DNA of 64,000 nucleotides from Actinomadura meyerae (lineage in GTDB: Bacteria; Actinomycetota; Actinomycetes; Streptosporangiales; Streptosporangiaceae). Of the stretch, positions 1 through 8,761 are shown piece by piece. Both the position numbers and the translations under genes were made by a program. Within the stretch, counting starts at the first letter, position 1, and each line of letters begins with the position of its first letter. Below the pieces are notes generated by a model that searched no databases, had not been told where the DNA came from, and was given only the letters and a program-made list of their open reading frames with translations. Location of the stretch: NCBI RefSeq assembly GCF_900188445.1, contig NZ_FZOR01000033.1, forward strand, positions 31,221 through 95,220, written 5' to 3'.

Positions 1-1
1 C

Positions 2-643
2 GCCGAGATGACCGCGCAGAACCTCCAGCACGCCGTCGTCGCCGCGGGCAAGGAGGCCGACGAGTCGCGGCGCCGCGCCGAGGTCGCCGAGCGCCGCGCG
101 CAGGAGAACGAGCGCCGCGCCCAGGAGGCCGAGCGCCGGGCGCAGGACGCCGAGCGCCGCGTCCAGGAGGCCGCCGGCCGCGCTGAGGCCGCCGAGGCCG
201 AGCGGCAGCAGGCCCTCGACACGGCCGCGCAGTCCCTGGAGGCCGCCAAGAAGGCCGAGCGGGAGCGCGACGCCAGCGCCAAGGCCCGGGAGGCCGCCGA
301 GCGGACCCGCGAGGCCGCCGTCCAGGCCCAGGCCCGCGCCGAGTCCGAGCTGACGCTCGCCCGCGGCCGCGCCGACCAGGCCGGCCGCGAGCGCGACAAG
401 GCCGTGACCGGGATGCGGCAGATGGCCGCCGAGCGCGACGCCGTCGCCGAGAAGCTCGCCGAGCGCGACCAGTGGGTCGACCAGCTCGCCCAGGCCGTCA
501 CCGAGCAGCGCGCCCAGATCGCCGAGCTGTCCCAGGAGCGCGACGCCGCCCGTCAGGCCGCCGACCAGGCCCGCTCCCTGATCGACGAGCTGACCCGCCA
601 GCTCCGCACCATCATGCCGAGCGCCGCCACGCCCCGCCTCTGA
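2..643 (+). CDS. Coiled-coil protein, 5' end outside the window
   Basis: The reading frame is open to the left edge, so the true start is probably upstream; the first ATG inside the window is at 8. The visible 211 residues are almost wholly Ala/Glu/Arg/Gln with heptad-like units such as AERRAQE repeated in residues 25-60, which predicts one long alpha-helical coiled coil. No enzyme motif or membrane segment is visible. The C-terminus (PSAATPRL) is unstructured. Such proteins often act as scaffolds or DNA/cell-pole organisers, but nothing here fixes a role. A weak hairpin (643-661) follows the stop, and the next gene starts about 200 bases on, so it is likely a separate unit. Confidence 0.6.
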   Translation, partial: AEMTAQNLQHAVVAAGKEADESRRRAEVAERRAQENERRAQEAERRAQDAERRVQEAAGRAEAAEAERQQALDTAAQSLEAAKKAERERDASAKAREAAERTREAAVQAQARAESELTLARGRADQAGRERDKAVTGMRQMAAERDAVAEKLAERDQWVDQLAQAVTEQRAQIAELSQERDAARQAADQARSLIDELTRQLRTIMPSAATPRL

Positions 644-850
644 GGACGCCCGGGACGTCCTGGCCCGGCCCGGGGTCAGGACGCCGCCGGACCGCGCCCG
701 GCCGGGGGCGGAGCCCGCGCGCCCGCCGCGGCGGCCCCGGCCGGAGGGCCTCCCGGGCCCGAGGCCGAGGTCAATGCAATGAGCACGCTATCCTGGTGGC
801 CCGTGGACGATGAGACTCGTCCGCCTCATCACGACCACGGGAGCGCCTTC

Positions 851-2521
851 TTGCCTTCGGCAGCCACTGGTAGATCACGTCCTACCAAGCATCTCTTCGT
901 CACCGGCGGTGTCGCCTCCAGCCTCGGCAAGGGACTGACGGCGTCCAGCCTGGGGCGGCTTCTCACGCTTCGCGGCCTCCGGGTCACCATGCAGAAGCTC
1001 GACCCCTACCTCAACGTCGACCCCGGCACCATGAACCCCTTCCAGCACGGCGAGGTGTTCGTCACCGACGACGGGGCCGAGACCGACCTCGACATCGGCC
1101 ACTACGAGCGGTTCCTCGACACCGAGCTGCACGGGTCCGCCAACGTCACCACCGGCCAGGTCTACTCCAACGTGATCGCCAAGGAGCGGCGCGGGGAGTA
1201 CCTCGGCGACACCGTCCAGGTGATCCCGCACATCACCAACGAGATCAAGGACCGGATCCGCGGGATGGCGGACGACACCGAGGTCGACATCGTCATCACC
1301 GAGGTCGGCGGGACGGTCGGCGACATCGAGTCGCTGCCGTTCCTGGAGTCGGTCCGCCAGATCCGGCACGAGATCGGCCGGGAGAACTGCTTCTTCCTGC
1401 ACGTGTCGCTGCTGCCCTACATCGGCCCGTCCGGGGAGCTGAAGACCAAGCCGACGCAGCACTCGGTCGCCGCGCTGCGCTCCATCGGCATCCAGCCCGA
1501 CGCGATCGTGTGCCGGTCCGACCGGCCGATCACCGACGGGCTCAAGCACAAGATCAGCCTGATGTGCGACGTGGACCGCGAGGCCGTGGTGTCGGCCGTG
1601 GACGCCGCGTCCATCTACGACATCCCGAAGGTGCTGCACTCCGAGGGCCTGGACGCCTACGTGGTGCGCCGGCTCGACCTGCCGTTCCGCGACGTCGACT
1701 GGGGCGCCTGGGACGAGCTGCTGCGCCGCGTCCACAAGCCCGCCCGCGAGGTCGTCATCGCGCTGGTCGGCAAGTACATCGACCTCCCCGACGCGTACCT
1801 GTCGGTGACGGAGGCGCTGCGGCACGGCGGGTTCGGCAACGACGCCCGGGTCCGCATCCGCTGGGTCAAGAGCGACGACTGCGCGACCCCCGAGGGCGCC
1901 AAGCGGGAGCTGGACGGCGTCGACGGCGTGCTCATCCCCGGCGGGTTCGGGGTGCGCGGCATCGAGGGCAAGCTCGGCGCGGTCCGGCACGCCCGCGAGA
2001 ACCGCATCCCGCTGCTGGGCATCTGCCTCGGCCTGCAGTGCATGGTGATCGAGGCGGCGCGCAACCTCGGCGGGCTCGCCGAGGCGGGCAGCGCCGAGTT
2101 CGACGCCACTACCGCGCACCCGGTCGTCGCGACGATGTCCGACCAGCTCGACGTCGTCGCCGGGGAGCGCGACATGGGCGGGACGATGCGCCTCGGCCTG
2201 TACCCGGCCGACCTCGCCGAGGGCTCGGTCGTGCGGGAGCTGTACGGGGAGGCGAAGGTGTCCGAGCGGCACCGGCACCGCTACGAGGTCAACAACTCCT
2301 ACCGCGACCGGCTGGAGGAGGCGGGGCTGCGGTTCTCCGGCCTGTCCCCGGACGGCCGCCTCGTCGAGTACGTGGAGCTGCCGCGCGAGCGGCACCCGTT
2401 CTTCGTCGGCACGCAGGCGCACCCGGAGTTCCGGTCCCGCCCGACGCGGCCGCACCCGCTGTTCACCGGGCTGGTCGCCGCCGCCCTGGACTACTCCGAG
2501 CAGCGCGCGGGCGACGCGTGA
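851..2521 (+). CDS. pyrG: CTP synthase
   Basis: Converts UTP, ATP and glutamine to CTP, the last step of pyrimidine nucleotide synthesis in the cytosol. The N-terminal synthetase domain shows the P-loop region GGVASSLGKG. The C-terminal class I glutamine amidotransferase domain shows the nucleophile motif GICLGLQC and the His/Glu pair in QAHPEF. The TTG start at 851 (MPSAATGRS...) is chosen because GGGAG lies 7 bases upstream and the length (556 residues) fits the family. An in-frame ATG at 779 would add a 24-residue tail unlike known family members. The stop overlaps the next gene's GTG start, so the two are translationally coupled. Confidence 0.95.
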   Translation: MPSAATGRSRPTKHLFVTGGVASSLGKGLTASSLGRLLTLRGLRVTMQKLDPYLNVDPGTMNPFQHGEVFVTDDGAETDLDIGHYERFLDTELHGSANVTTGQVYSNVIAKERRGEYLGDTVQVIPHITNEIKDRIRGMADDTEVDIVITEVGGTVGDIESLPFLESVRQIRHEIGRENCFFLHVSLLPYIGPSGELKTKPTQHSVAALRSIGIQPDAIVCRSDRPITDGLKHKISLMCDVDREAVVSAVDAASIYDIPKVLHSEGLDAYVVRRLDLPFRDVDWGAWDELLRRVHKPAREVVIALVGKYIDLPDAYLSVTEALRHGGFGNDARVRIRWVKSDDCATPEGAKRELDGVDGVLIPGGFGVRGIEGKLGAVRHARENRIPLLGICLGLQCMVIEAARNLGGLAEAGSAEFDATTAHPVVATMSDQLDVVAGERDMGGTMRLGLYPADLAEGSVVRELYGEAKVSERHRHRYEVNNSYRDRLEEAGLRFSGLSPDGRLVEYVELPRERHPFFVGTQAHPEFRSRPTRPHPLFTGLVAAALDYSEQRAGDA

Positions 2522-3159
2522 GCGGCGGTCTCGGGCCCGGCGACGTCCGCGACCGGCCCGAGCGCTGGACGGTCGTCGGGTCGTCGGAGGCGTTCCGGGG
2601 GCCGGTGTTCGGCGTCCGGCGGGACCGGGTGGAGATGCCGCGCGGCGACGGCACCGAGGTCGTCCGGCGGGACGTGGTCGAGCACATCGGCGCCGTCGGC
2701 GTCATCGCGCTCGACGACCGGGACCGGGTGCTGCTGCTGCGCCAGTACCGGCACCCGGTGGGGCGGCTGCTGTGGGAGGCGCCCGCCGGGCTGCGCGACG
2801 TGGACGGCGAGGAACTGCGCGGCCTGGCCGAGCGGGAGCTGCTGGAGGAGGCCGGGTACCGCGCCGAGCGCTGGGACACCCTGGTCGACGTGTTCACCTC
2901 GCCCGGCATGGCCGACGAGCGGGTCCGGATCTTCCTGGCCCGCGGCCTGACCGAGGTACCCGAAGCCGAGATCGACTTCGAGCGGGTGCACGAGGAGGCC
3001 GACATGCCGGTCGTGTGGGTGCCGCTGGACGAGGCGGTCCGCAAGGTCCTGGCCGGCGACCTGCACAACATGGTCGCCTGCATGGGGGTGCTGGCGGTGC
3101 GCGCGGCGCGCGACACCGGCTTCCGGGACCTGCGGCCCGCGGACGCGCCCGAGGACTGA
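2518..3159 (+). CDS. Nudix hydrolase, ADP-ribose pyrophosphatase type
   Basis: Predicted to cleave a nucleoside diphosphate linked to another moiety, most likely ADP-ribose to AMP and ribose 5-phosphate. The Nudix box is complete: a Gly at the start of GLRDVDGEE, followed by RELLEEAGY, which matches GX5EX7REUXEEXGU. The length (213 residues) and the LRQYRHPVG segment before the box are typical of the ADP-ribose pyrophosphatase branch. The GTG start overlaps the pyrG stop (GTGA at 2518-2521), so both are one operon. Substrate is family inference only. Confidence 0.88.
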   Translation: MSGGLGPGDVRDRPERWTVVGSSEAFRGPVFGVRRDRVEMPRGDGTEVVRRDVVEHIGAVGVIALDDRDRVLLLRQYRHPVGRLLWEAPAGLRDVDGEELRGLAERELLEEAGYRAERWDTLVDVFTSPGMADERVRIFLARGLTEVPEAEIDFERVHEEADMPVVWVPLDEAVRKVLAGDLHNMVACMGVLAVRAARDTGFRDLRPADAPED

Positions 3160-3218
3160 GCCCGCGGGCCCGGCCCGGAGACGGGCCCGCGAGGTCCCCT
3201 CGGGCGGCCGGACGGGGC

Positions 3219-4244
3219 ATGATGGGCGGGTCCCGCTGTCCCCGGCCGGAACGAGGTGCCGCACTGTCCCCGAGCCCGTCCCCCCGGAGTGCCGCGCAGG
3301 ACGCGGCCGCGGCCTCCGCGCTCGACTCGGCCGTGCGGGCCTACCTGGGGCACCTGGCCGTCGAGCGGGGCCTCGCCGCGAACACGCTCAGCTCCTACCG
3401 CCGCGACCTGCGCCGCTACGCGCGCGTGCAGGACGCCCGCGGCCGCGCCGCCATCGGCGACATCACCGAGGACGACGTCCGCGCGTTCCTGCTGGGGCTG
3501 CGGGAGGGCGACGCCGACCATCCGCCGCTGTCGGCGGGATCTGCGGCGCGGGCGCTCGTCGCGGTGCGGGGCCTGCACCGGTTCGCGCTGCGGGAGGGCC
3601 TCGCGGCCCGCGACCCCGCGCACGACGTCAAGCCGCCGACGCCGCCGCGCCGGCTGCCGAAGGCGATCTCGCTGCCGGAGGTGGAGCGGCTGCTCGCGGC
3701 GGCGGCCGGGCCGTCCGGTGAGCGCGGCGCCGCGCGCGGCCTGCGCGACCGGGCGCTGCTGGAGCTGCTCTACGGGTCGGGCGCGCGGATCTCCGAGGCC
3801 GTCGGCCTGGACGTCGACGACCTCGACCTGCGGGACGGGATCGCCCGCGTCGCCGGCAAGGGCGGCAAGGCCAGGGTCGTGCCGATCGGCGACTACGCCC
3901 GCGAGGCCGTGGACGCCTACCTGGTGCGGGCGCGGCCGGAGCTGGCGGGGGCGGGCCGGGGCGGCCCGGCGCTGTTCCTCAACGCGCGCGGCGGGCGGCT
4001 GTCGCGGCAGGGCGCCTGGATGGTGCTGCGCGCCGCCGCCGACCGCGCGCAGCTGTCGGAGGTGTCGCCGCACACGCTGCGCCACTCGTTCGCGACGCAC
4101 CTGCTGGACGGGGGAGCCGACGTCCGCGTCGTCCAGGAGCTGCTCGGGCACGCGTCGGTGACGACGACGCAGGTCTACACGCTGGTGACGGCGCAGCTGC
4201 TGCGGGAGGTCTACGCGACCTCGCACCCCCGCGCGCGGAGCTGA
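3219..4244 (+). CDS. xerD: Tyrosine recombinase XerD
   Basis: Site-specific recombinase that resolves chromosome dimers at dif during division. A SAM-like core-binding domain covers roughly residues 30-125 (AYLGHLAVERGLAANTLSSY). The catalytic domain follows with all expected residues: Arg in GSGARISEAVGL, Lys in GKGGKAR, HxxR in HTLRHSFATH, the second His in LGHASV and the tyrosine in TTQVYT. The start is uncertain: ATG at 3219 or 3222 has a poor ribosome site, and a CTG at 3264 after GGAACGAGG is possible. Its place before parA-scpA-scpB is common in actinobacteria and fits a chromosome-segregation locus. Confidence 0.93.
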   Translation: MMGGSRCPRPERGAALSPSPSPRSAAQDAAAASALDSAVRAYLGHLAVERGLAANTLSSYRRDLRRYARVQDARGRAAIGDITEDDVRAFLLGLREGDADHPPLSAGSAARALVAVRGLHRFALREGLAARDPAHDVKPPTPPRRLPKAISLPEVERLLAAAAGPSGERGAARGLRDRALLELLYGSGARISEAVGLDVDDLDLRDGIARVAGKGGKARVVPIGDYAREAVDAYLVRARPELAGAGRGGPALFLNARGGRLSRQGAWMVLRAAADRAQLSEVSPHTLRHSFATHLLDGGADVRVVQELLGHASVTTTQVYTLVTAQLLREVYATSHPRARS

Positions 4245-4392
4245 CCCGCCCGGTGCCCAATCAGGCAGGAACGGGACGGACCGGTCGCGGCACAAATCCC
4301 GACGTTCGGCGCGCGTCGGCTTGTGGCCGGGGGTGGACGGCCCTAGAGTCCCCGTTCTGGATGGCATTTCCGGGCCGCCGGGGAGGGATCTG

Positions 4393-5304
4393 GTGACCAG
4401 CACAGACGGTGCGGAGGGAGTCCTTTCCTCCGCCACCATAGAGACCGATCCGAGCCGGGCCCTCGGGCCCACTCAGCGACCCGTGCCGGTGTTCCCCGAG
4501 CCGGAACCCCTGGCCGAGCACGGGCCCGCGCGCATCGTGGCCGTCTGCAACCAGAAGGGCGGCGTCGGCAAGACCACCACGACGATCAACCTCGGCGCGG
4601 CGCTCGCCGAGTACGGCCGCCGGGTCCTGCTCGTCGACTTCGACCCGCAGGGCGCCCTGTCGGTCGGCCTCGGCAAGGGCGACCCGCGCCAGCTCGACGT
4701 GACGATCCACAACCTGCTGCTCGAGCACGACACCGAGTGGGAGGACGTCGTCATCGAGACCGGCGTCGACGGGATGGACCTGCTGCCGAGCAACATCGAC
4801 CTGTCCGGCGCGGAGGTGCAGCTCGTCCACGAGGTCGGGCGCGAGTACATCCTGCAGGGCGCGCTGAAGTCGGCGATCCCGCACTACGACTACATCCTCA
4901 TCGACTGCCAGCCGTCGCTCGGCCTGCTCACGGTCAACGCGCTGGCGGCCAGCGAGGGCGTGCTGATCCCGCTGGAGTGCGAGTACTTCGCGATGCGCGG
5001 CGTCGCGCTGCTGATGGAGACGATCGACAAGGTCCAGGGCCGGATCAACCCGGGGCTGGTCATCGACGGCGTCCTCGGCACCATGTACGACTCGCGGACG
5101 CTGCACACCCGCGAGGTCCTCGGCCGCATCGTCGAGGCGTTCGGCGACAAGGTCTTCCACACCGTCATCAACCGGACGGTGCGCTTCCCGGACGCGACCG
5201 TCGCCGGGGAGCCGATCACGTTCTTCGACCCGAGCTCGATGGGCGCGAACGCCTACCGGAGCCTCGCCCGCGAGGTCCTCGTCCGGTGGGCCGAGACGGA
5301 GTGA
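4393..5304 (+). CDS. parA: ParA/Soj-family ATPase
   Basis: Walker-type ATPase of the ParA/MinD superfamily, expected to bind DNA non-specifically in its ATP form and help segregate or position chromosomes. The deviant Walker A motif KGGVGKTT is at residues 55-62, Walker A' DFDPQG follows at about 77, and IDCQPSLG gives the switch/Walker B region. The GTG start at 4393 has GGGAGGG 5 bases upstream. It has a roughly 45-residue acidic, proline-containing N-terminal extension before the ATPase fold. No parB or parS site is visible, so this is the XerD/Scp-linked ParA paralogue rather than the oriC-proximal one. Confidence 0.9.
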   Translation: MTSTDGAEGVLSSATIETDPSRALGPTQRPVPVFPEPEPLAEHGPARIVAVCNQKGGVGKTTTTINLGAALAEYGRRVLLVDFDPQGALSVGLGKGDPRQLDVTIHNLLLEHDTEWEDVVIETGVDGMDLLPSNIDLSGAEVQLVHEVGREYILQGALKSAIPHYDYILIDCQPSLGLLTVNALAASEGVLIPLECEYFAMRGVALLMETIDKVQGRINPGLVIDGVLGTMYDSRTLHTREVLGRIVEAFGDKVFHTVINRTVRFPDATVAGEPITFFDPSSMGANAYRSLAREVLVRWAETE

Positions 5305-5343
5305 TCCGGCCCGGCGTTCCCCGAACCCCCTGACGGAGCGCAC

Positions 5344-6033
5344 ATGGGAAACCCCCCGCCCGGCCCGTACGACCCGCCGCCCGGCGCGCCCCCGCCTCCC
5401 GGCGCGCCCCCGCCACCCGGCGCGTTCCCGCCGCCCGGCGCCCCCGCGCCGGCATCCGGCGGCGGGCCGGGGCGGCTGGTCCTCGTGCTGGTCGCCGCCG
5501 GCGTGGCCGTGCTGCTGCTGCTCGGCGGTGCGGTCGCCTACGTCATCGCCACCGGGGACGACGGCGGCTCCGAGGCGGCCGCCTCCTCCGGCCCGTCCGA
5601 CCTCCGCGAGCCGCTGACGTTCGCGCTGGTCGAGAAGGAGTCCGAGCCGCCGTGCCGGCCCGGCGCCCGCACCGTCGCCGGCGACACGTCCTGCTACACC
5701 TTCGGCTCCGACCAGCTGACCGTGCGCCGCCTGGAGGCGGTGAAGGCGGCGATGCCCGACCCGGCGCGCGGCGCGCCGGGCTGGAGCGTCCAGGTGACCC
5801 TCACCGCCGCGGACCGCCAGGGCTTCGCCGCCCTGACCGCCAAGGCCGCGCGGGGGTTCGCGAGCCAGGCGCCGAGCGGCCGGATGGGCATGCTCGTCGG
5901 CGGGACGCTCATCTCCGAGCCCGCGCAGGTGGAGCAGGCCATCACCGCCGGAAAAGTGGAGATCACCGGCCCGCCCGACAGGTTCACCCGCGAGTACGCC
6001 GAGGGTCTCGTCCGCCGGATGACCGGGCGGTAG
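5344..6033 (+). CDS. Membrane protein with proline-rich N-terminus and SecD P1-head-like domain
   Basis: Residues 1-40 are cytosolic repeats of the type PPPGAP. One transmembrane helix follows at about 45-70 (rich in Val/Leu/Ala), and the rest (about 160 residues) lies outside the membrane. The C-terminal part resembles the head subdomain of the SecD periplasmic P1 domain: FAALTAKAARGFAS, then GRMGMLVGGTLISEP, AGKVEITG and FTREYAEGL follow the spacing seen in SecD. It contains none of the SecD membrane helices, so it is not a translocase subunit. Two cysteines (PPCRPG, TSCYTF) may form a disulfide. Role unknown; it sits inside the segregation operon between parA and scpA. Confidence 0.75.
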   Translation: MGNPPPGPYDPPPGAPPPPGAPPPPGAFPPPGAPAPASGGGPGRLVLVLVAAGVAVLLLLGGAVAYVIATGDDGGSEAAASSGPSDLREPLTFALVEKESEPPCRPGARTVAGDTSCYTFGSDQLTVRRLEAVKAAMPDPARGAPGWSVQVTLTAADRQGFAALTAKAARGFASQAPSGRMGMLVGGTLISEPAQVEQAITAGKVEITGPPDRFTREYAEGLVRRMTGR

Positions 6034-6096
6034 CGGGCCGCGCCCGTCACCGCTCGTGACCGCCGATGGTGCGAGCGGCGCGCAGGGCATGGGACG

Positions 6097-7023
6097 ATGT
6101 GGCCGGTGAGCACAGCGCGGGAGGAGTCCTCCGCTACCGTGAGCGACGTGGAGGAGACGCCGCCGGAGCCGGGGCCGGAGGAGCGGGAGGACGGGGAGCA
6201 GCAGGGCTTCCGCGTCCACCTGGACAACTTCGAGGGCCCGTTCGACCTGCTGCTCGGCCTGATCTCCAAGCACAAGCTCGACATCACCGAGGTGTCGCTG
6301 CACAAGGTCACCGACGACTTCATCGCGCACATCCGCTCCCACGGCCGCGACTGGGACCTCGACCAGGCCAGCCACTTCCTGCTGGTCGCCGCGACGCTGC
6401 TCGACCTGAAGGCCGCCCGGCTGCTGCCGTCCGGCGAGGTCGACGACGAGGAGGACCTCGCGCTGCTGGAGGCCCGCGACCTGCTGTTCGCGCGGCTGCT
6501 GCAGTACCGCGCCTACAAGGAGGTCGCGAAGGTGCTCGCCGCGCGGATGGCGGAGGCGGGGCGGCGCTTCCCGCGCCTGGTGCCGATGGAGCCGCGGTTC
6601 GCGAACCTGCTGCCGGAGGTGCTGCTCGGCCTCGGCCCGGAGGAGTTCGCGCGGCTCGCCGCGAAGGCCCTCGCGCCGAAGGCGCCGCCCGCGGTGTCGG
6701 TCGAGCACATGTACCAGCCGAAGGCCAGCGTGAAGGAGCAGGCCGCGATCGTCGTGGCGCTGCTGCGCCGGCTGCGCCGCACGACGTTCAGGGTCCTCGC
6801 CGCCGACGCGGAGGGCACCTACGAGGTCGTCGCGCGGTTCCTGGCGCTGCTGGAGCTGTACCGGGAGCAGGCGGTCGTGTTCGAGCAGGACCAGCCCCTC
6901 GGCGAGCTGCACGTGATCTGGACGGGCGCCGACGAGGGCGACGTCGAGGTGGGCGACGACTACGAGGGCGCGCCGAAGAAGGACGGCGCGCGAGATGAGG
7001 GAGACGGGCGAGGCGATGAGTGA
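6097..7023 (+). CDS. scpA: Segregation and condensation protein A
   Basis: Kleisin subunit of the SMC-ScpAB condensin, which bridges the SMC heads during chromosome compaction. The N-terminal kleisin motif is clear (FEGPFDLLLGLISKHKLDI), and the C-terminal winged-helix region covers about residues 215-285. Acidic tails flank both ends. Start choice is open: ATG 6097, GTG 6106 and GTG 6139 are all in frame. CAGGG stands 9 bases before 6097. The last codons overlap scpB (ATG at 7016 before the TGA at 7021-7023), so the two partners are co-translated. Confidence 0.92.
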   Translation: MWPVSTAREESSATVSDVEETPPEPGPEEREDGEQQGFRVHLDNFEGPFDLLLGLISKHKLDITEVSLHKVTDDFIAHIRSHGRDWDLDQASHFLLVAATLLDLKAARLLPSGEVDDEEDLALLEARDLLFARLLQYRAYKEVAKVLAARMAEAGRRFPRLVPMEPRFANLLPEVLLGLGPEEFARLAAKALAPKAPPAVSVEHMYQPKASVKEQAAIVVALLRRLRRTTFRVLAADAEGTYEVVARFLALLELYREQAVVFEQDQPLGELHVIWTGADEGDVEVGDDYEGAPKKDGARDEGDGRGDE

Positions 7024-7606
7024 GGACCCCGGCGCGCAGGCGCCGGAGCAGCCGGAGCAGCCGGAGCTTCCGGGGCTGCGGGCCTCGATCGAGGCGATCC
7101 TGCTGGTGGTGGACGAGCCGGTCACCGAGATGACGCTGGCCCAGCTGCTGGAGCGCCCCCGCGGCGAGGTCGCCGAGACGCTGCGGGAGCTGGCCGCGGA
7201 ATACACCGAGCAGGGCCGCGGGTTCGATCTCAGGGAGGTCGCCGGCGGCTGGCGGTTCTACACCCGGGACGTGTGCGCCCCGGTCGTGGAGCGGTTCGTC
7301 ACCGACGGGCAGCAGGCGCGGCTGACGCAGGCCGCGCTGGAGACGCTCGCCGTCGTCGCCTACCGGCAGCCGGTGAGCCGCGCCCGGGTGTCGGCGATCC
7401 GCGGCGTCAACAGCGACGGCGTCATGCGGACGCTGACGCTGCGCGGCCTCATCGAGGACGCGGGGCAGGACCCGGAGTCGCAGGCGCACCTGTACCGCAC
7501 GACCGGGTACTTCCTGGAGCGCCTCGGGCTCCGCGACCTCGACGAGCTGCCGGAGCTCGCCCCCTACCTGCCGGACGACCTGCCCGAAGACATAGTGGAC
7601 GATTGA
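7016..7606 (+). CDS. scpB: Segregation and condensation protein B
   Basis: Winged-helix partner that dimerises and wraps the ScpA kleisin in the condensin complex. Two tandem winged-helix domains are expected at residues 20-100 and 105-175; the second holds TQAALETLAVVAYRQPVSR, the best conserved ScpB segment. Length is 196 residues, normal for actinobacteria. ATG at 7016 was preferred to ATG 6995 because it overlaps the scpA stop in the usual way. The acidic N-terminus includes the repeat PEQPEQPELP. Confidence 0.93.
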   Translation: MSEDPGAQAPEQPEQPELPGLRASIEAILLVVDEPVTEMTLAQLLERPRGEVAETLRELAAEYTEQGRGFDLREVAGGWRFYTRDVCAPVVERFVTDGQQARLTQAALETLAVVAYRQPVSRARVSAIRGVNSDGVMRTLTLRGLIEDAGQDPESQAHLYRTTGYFLERLGLRDLDELPELAPYLPDDLPEDIVDD

Positions 7607-7614
7607 GGGTTTCC

Positions 7615-8346
7615 GTGAGTGAGAACGAGGGCGTGCGGCTGCAGAAGGTCCTGGCCGACGCCGGGGTCGGCAGCCGCCGCCACTGCGAGGAGCTGATCGG
7701 CGAGGGCCGCGTCACCGTGGACGGGAAGAGGGTGTTCCGGTTCGGCGAGCGCGTCGACCCGCGGACCGCCGTCATCCACGTGGACGGCAAGCGCGTCGAG
7801 ACCCGCGCCGAGATGCGGTACTACGCGATCAACAAGCCGCGCGGCGTGGTGTCCACGATGTCGGACGAGCGGGGCCGCAAGTCCCTCGCCGACTACGTGG
7901 AGGTCCCCGAGCGGCTGTTCCACGTCGGCCGGCTCGACACCGACACCGAGGGCCTGATCCTGCTCACCAACGACGGGGAGCTGGCGCACCGGCTCATGCA
8001 CCCGTCCTTCGGCGTCGACAAGACCTACCTGGCCGAGATCCACGGCCCGATCCCGCGCGACCTCGGCCGGCGGCTGAAGGCGGGGGTGACGCTGGAGGAC
8101 GGGCCCGCCAAGGCCGACCGGTTCCGCGTCTTCGACCAGGTTGGCCGGCGCGTCCTGGTGGAGATCACGCTGCACGAGGGGCGCAAGCACATCGTCCGGC
8201 GGCTGCTGAAGGAGGTCGGGTTCCCGGTCCAGCAGCTCGCCCGCATAGAGTTCGGGCCCATCAGGCTGGGCTCGCTGAAGCCGGGCGGGATGCGCGCGCT
8301 GAGCGTGCGGGAGGTCGGCGAGCTGTACAAGGCCGTCGGGCTCTAG
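7615..8346 (+). CDS. rluB: 23S rRNA pseudouridine synthase, RsuA/RluB family
   Basis: Isomerises a uridine in 23S rRNA (helix 89 position in RluB enzymes). An S4 RNA-binding domain occupies about residues 7-65 (VRLQKVLADAGVGSRRHCEE). The catalytic domain has the invariant aspartate in GRLDTDTEGL and the later motif EGRKHIVRRLL. GTG 7615 has GAGGG 5 bases upstream; it lies 8 bases after the scpB stop. Which uridine is modified cannot be told from sequence alone, and RsuA-type specificity is possible. Confidence 0.9.
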   Translation: MSENEGVRLQKVLADAGVGSRRHCEELIGEGRVTVDGKRVFRFGERVDPRTAVIHVDGKRVETRAEMRYYAINKPRGVVSTMSDERGRKSLADYVEVPERLFHVGRLDTDTEGLILLTNDGELAHRLMHPSFGVDKTYLAEIHGPIPRDLGRRLKAGVTLEDGPAKADRFRVFDQVGRRVLVEITLHEGRKHIVRRLLKEVGFPVQQLARIEFGPIRLGSLKPGGMRALSVREVGELYKAVGL

Positions 8347-8369
8347 GACACGGGAAGGGGAGGACGACT

Positions 8370-8732
8370 GTGGCGGTACGCGCGGTCCGCGGGGCGACGC
8401 AGATCGACGCCGACGACCGGGAGCAGATCCTGGAGGCGACGACGGAGCTGGTCGCGGAGGTGATGGAGCGCAACGCGCTGAGCACCGACGATGTGATCAG
8501 CGTCATCTTCACGGTCACCCCGGACCTGACGGCGGAGTTCCCGGCGCTCGCCGCCCGCAAGCTCGGCTTCCACGAGGTGCCGCTGCTGTGCGCGACCGAG
8601 ATCGGCGTGCCGGGGGCGCTGCCCCGGGTGATCCGGCTGATGGCGCACATCGAGACCGACCGCCCGCGCTCGGACGTCCAGCACGTCTACCTGCGCGGCG
8701 CGACGGCGCTCCGGCTCGACATCGCGCAGTAG
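8370..8732 (+). CDS. aroH: Chorismate mutase, AroH type
   Basis: Rearranges chorismate to prephenate, the committed step toward phenylalanine and tyrosine. This is the small trimeric AroH fold: RGAT near the N-terminus (residues 6-9), TPDLTAEFPA in the middle, and the C-terminal VQHVYLRGATALRLDI segment that carries active-site Arg and Tyr. 120 residues, normal. GTG start with GGGGAGG upstream. It stands directly before prephenate dehydrogenase, so its product feeds the next enzyme of the same operon. Confidence 0.92.
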   Translation: MAVRAVRGATQIDADDREQILEATTELVAEVMERNALSTDDVISVIFTVTPDLTAEFPALAARKLGFHEVPLLCATEIGVPGALPRVIRLMAHIETDRPRSDVQHVYLRGATALRLDIAQ

Positions 8733-8761
8733 GCACGGGTCGGGGGCAGTAGGGTTTCGGC

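Noticed and set aside
875..2455. Long minus-strand frame opposite pyrG
   Set aside because: Composition is typical of antisense shadows and no domain is recognisable.
4261..7206. A 981-codon open frame on the minus strand
   Set aside because: It lies exactly opposite parA-scpA-scpB, its product is low-complexity His/Arg/Leu/Gln, and it has no ribosome site; a shadow caused by high third-position GC.
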